Below the pieces are notes generated by a model that did not search any database, was not told the DNA's origin, and was given only the letters and a program-made list of their open reading frames with translations. From CAZABC01 sp964483405 (GTDB lineage: Bacteria > Chloroflexota > Limnocylindria > Limnocylindrales > CSP1-4), in the NCBI GenBank assembly GCA_964483405.1, contig CAZABC010000025.1:1-32033 (forward strand): DNA of 32,033 nucleotides, read 5' to 3'. Both the position numbers and the translations under genes were made by a program. This document shows positions 31,084-32,033 of the stretch, one piece after another (position 1 is the stretch's first letter; each line of letters starts with the position of its first letter).

Positions 31084-31098
31084 GACGGGCACCCCGTC
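31084..31098. terminator. Short hairpin between convergent genes
   Basis: GACGGG (31084-31089) and CCCGTC (31093-31098) pair around CAC in the 26-base gap between the RlpA-like stop and the cupin stop. It is short, with no U-tract. Confidence 0.35.
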
Positions 31099-31105
31099 GG
31101 GGCCG

Positions 31106-31573
31106 TCAGCCCGGCTCCCAGCCGTCGGGCGCGAGCTCGAAGCCATCGAAGGTGAACGCGGGCGACACCGTACAGCCGACGAGCGTCCACGCGCCGAGGC
31201 TCCGGGCGGTCTGCCAGGCGCCGGCGGGCACGACCGCCTGCGGTCGCTCCCCGGCGAGCACGTCGGGCCCGAGGACGACGGTCGACGGCACGGCAGCTGG
31301 CCCCGCGTCCGGCGCGGCAGACGGCCAAGCGATCCGCAGCTCGATCGGCGCTCCCGCGTAGTGGTGCCACAGCTCGTCGGCGTCGACGCGGTGCCAGCGG
31401 CTCATCTCGCCTGCCCGGAGCATGAACAGGATCGCCGAGCCGGCCGGCCGCTCGCCCGGTGCCGCCCGGGCCCGCCAGGTCTCCGCGTACCACCCGCCCT
31501 CGGGGTGGCGACGGAGGCCGAGTGCCTCGATGATCCGGGCGGGCTCGTCCGTGCCCGAGCCGGGGCCGGTCAC
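31106..31573 (-). CDS. Cupin-5 (DUF985) family protein
   Basis: A 155-residue single-cupin protein. The conserved pieces are IIEALGLRRHPEGGWYAETW, AILFMLRAGEMSRWHRVDADELWHHYAG, PAGAWQTARSLGAWTLVGCTVSP and the ending FDGFELAP. These match the DUF985/cupin_5 family, whose substrate is mostly unknown. The His residues of the RWHRVDADELWHHY stretch could bind a metal. The start is GTG 31573, whose GTGA overlaps the stop of the upstream ZIP gene by 4 bases, so translation is coupled. Confidence 0.85.
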   Translation of the reverse strand: MTGPGSGTDEPARIIEALGLRRHPEGGWYAETWRARAAPGERPAGSAILFMLRAGEMSRWHRVDADELWHHYAGAPIELRIAWPSAAPDAGPAAVPSTVVLGPDVLAGERPQAVVPAGAWQTARSLGAWTLVGCTVSPAFTFDGFELAPDGWEPG

Positions 31574-32033
31574 GTGGTGAACGAGAGCGCGGCGGCCACC
31601 GCGAACCCGATCGCGGTCGCGAGGCCGGCGGCGGTGTGACCCCGGTGGTGGGCGCCGGGGATCATCTCGTCGGCGAGCATCACGAGGATCGCCCCCGCGG
31701 CGAACGCCTGGATCGCGGCGACGAGCGGCGGTGGCGCGTCGCCCAGGGCGGCATAGCCGATCCCGGCAGCGAGCCCGCTCGCGACGACGACGACCGCCCA
31801 CATCGCGAGCGTCGTCCGCGTGCCGAACCGGGTAACGAGCCCGGGGGTCGACGAGATCGCCTCCGGGACGTTCGACAGGAGGACCGCCGCCAGGACGGCG
31901 ACGCTCACGGTGCCGCCCCCCAGCAGCGAGATGCCGACGACGACCGACTCGGGGATCCCGTCGAGGATCGCTCCGAGGAGGATCGCGACCGGACCTCCGC
32001 CGTCCTCGTCCTCGGCATCCACGCCGGTCCCGC
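31570..32033 (-). CDS. ZIP-family metal transporter (partial, N-terminal part outside window)
   Basis: The frame is open to the right edge, and about 150 C-terminal residues are visible. A helix with the family metal-site motif GAILDGIPESVVVGISL is followed by a second helix with LLSNVPEAISS. Helices LAMWAVVVVASGLAAG and VAAIQAFAAGAILVMLADEMIPGAHH complete the C-terminal half of a ZIP divalent-cation permease. The ATG at 32022 is probably internal, because the family's first helices are missing. It is coupled to the cupin gene by a 4-base overlap. Zn, Fe or Mn could be the substrate. Confidence 0.8.
   Translation of the reverse strand, partial: GTGVDAEDEDGGGPVAILLGAILDGIPESVVVGISLLGGGTVSVAVLAAVLLSNVPEAISSTPGLVTRFGTRTTLAMWAVVVVASGLAAGIGYAALGDAPPPLVAAIQAFAAGAILVMLADEMIPGAHHRGHTAAGLATAIGFAVAAALSFTT

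Noticed and set aside
1..32033. tRNA, rRNA, CRISPR array, transposase, integrase or phage genes
   Set aside because: None recognised by eye on either strand. A tRNAscan or Infernal run would be needed to exclude small RNAs.

Overview
The window is very GC-rich, with GC-ending codons, several GTG starts and several -10-like boxes placed almost directly on start codons. It reads as a chromosomal stretch from a high-GC free-living bacterium. Chloroflexota (a Limnocylindria-like lineage) or an actinobacterial relative is my best guess. That is an inference from overall gene content, and no rRNA, tRNA or other decisive marker is present. I see no CRISPR array, insertion sequence, prophage or integrase.

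Layout. 1-5120 (+): the tail of an unknown gene, a GlmS-type aminotransferase followed 10 bases later by an M24 metallopeptidase, then an acyl-CoA synthetase-like adenylating enzyme. 4901-8644 (-): a signalling cluster made of a secreted Gly/Asn-rich protein, an OmpR-type regulator, a HAMP histidine kinase with a glycine-rich sensor loop, and a truncated NapH-like membrane iron-sulfur protein. Phased 11-bp direct repeats lie upstream of the first and last of these genes and look like the regulator's operators. 8650-9024 is a small graveyard holding a PAP2-phosphatase remnant and a possible second gene tail. 9016-11687 (-): a SulP anion transporter, and upstream of it a DUF6325 gene with a SHOCT gene.

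12000-18370: a LuxR-type regulator whose receiver has Glu where the phospho-Asp should be; an XRE-HTH protein fused to a PD-(D/E)XK nuclease-like domain; divergent from it a dimethylglycine/sarcosine dehydrogenase-like flavoprotein; a lipoprotein; a lone AMMECR1 protein; and a headless fragment of a surface-repeat protein behind a promoter and a perfect 11-bp inverted repeat. 18494-21437 (-): a CheY - GAF - histidine kinase operon. 21571-22725 (-): a secreted C39-like protein and a TfoX N-domain protein.

22944-25827 (+): an APC permease and a saccharopine dehydrogenase-like enzyme, probably an amino-acid uptake and catabolism pair. 25828-29284 (-): a ferrochelatase-like protein followed by a PEP-synthase-like phosphotransferase, whose stop codon abuts the previous gene's stop with no gap. 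29482-32033: an AlkA-like DNA glycosylase (-), an RlpA-like secreted barrel protein (+), and a cupin gene translationally coupled to a partial ZIP metal transporter (-).

The most system-like feature is 4901-8644: a two-component pair whose kinase loop and secreted neighbour are both unusually glycine-rich, with matching operator arrays at both ends of the cluster.
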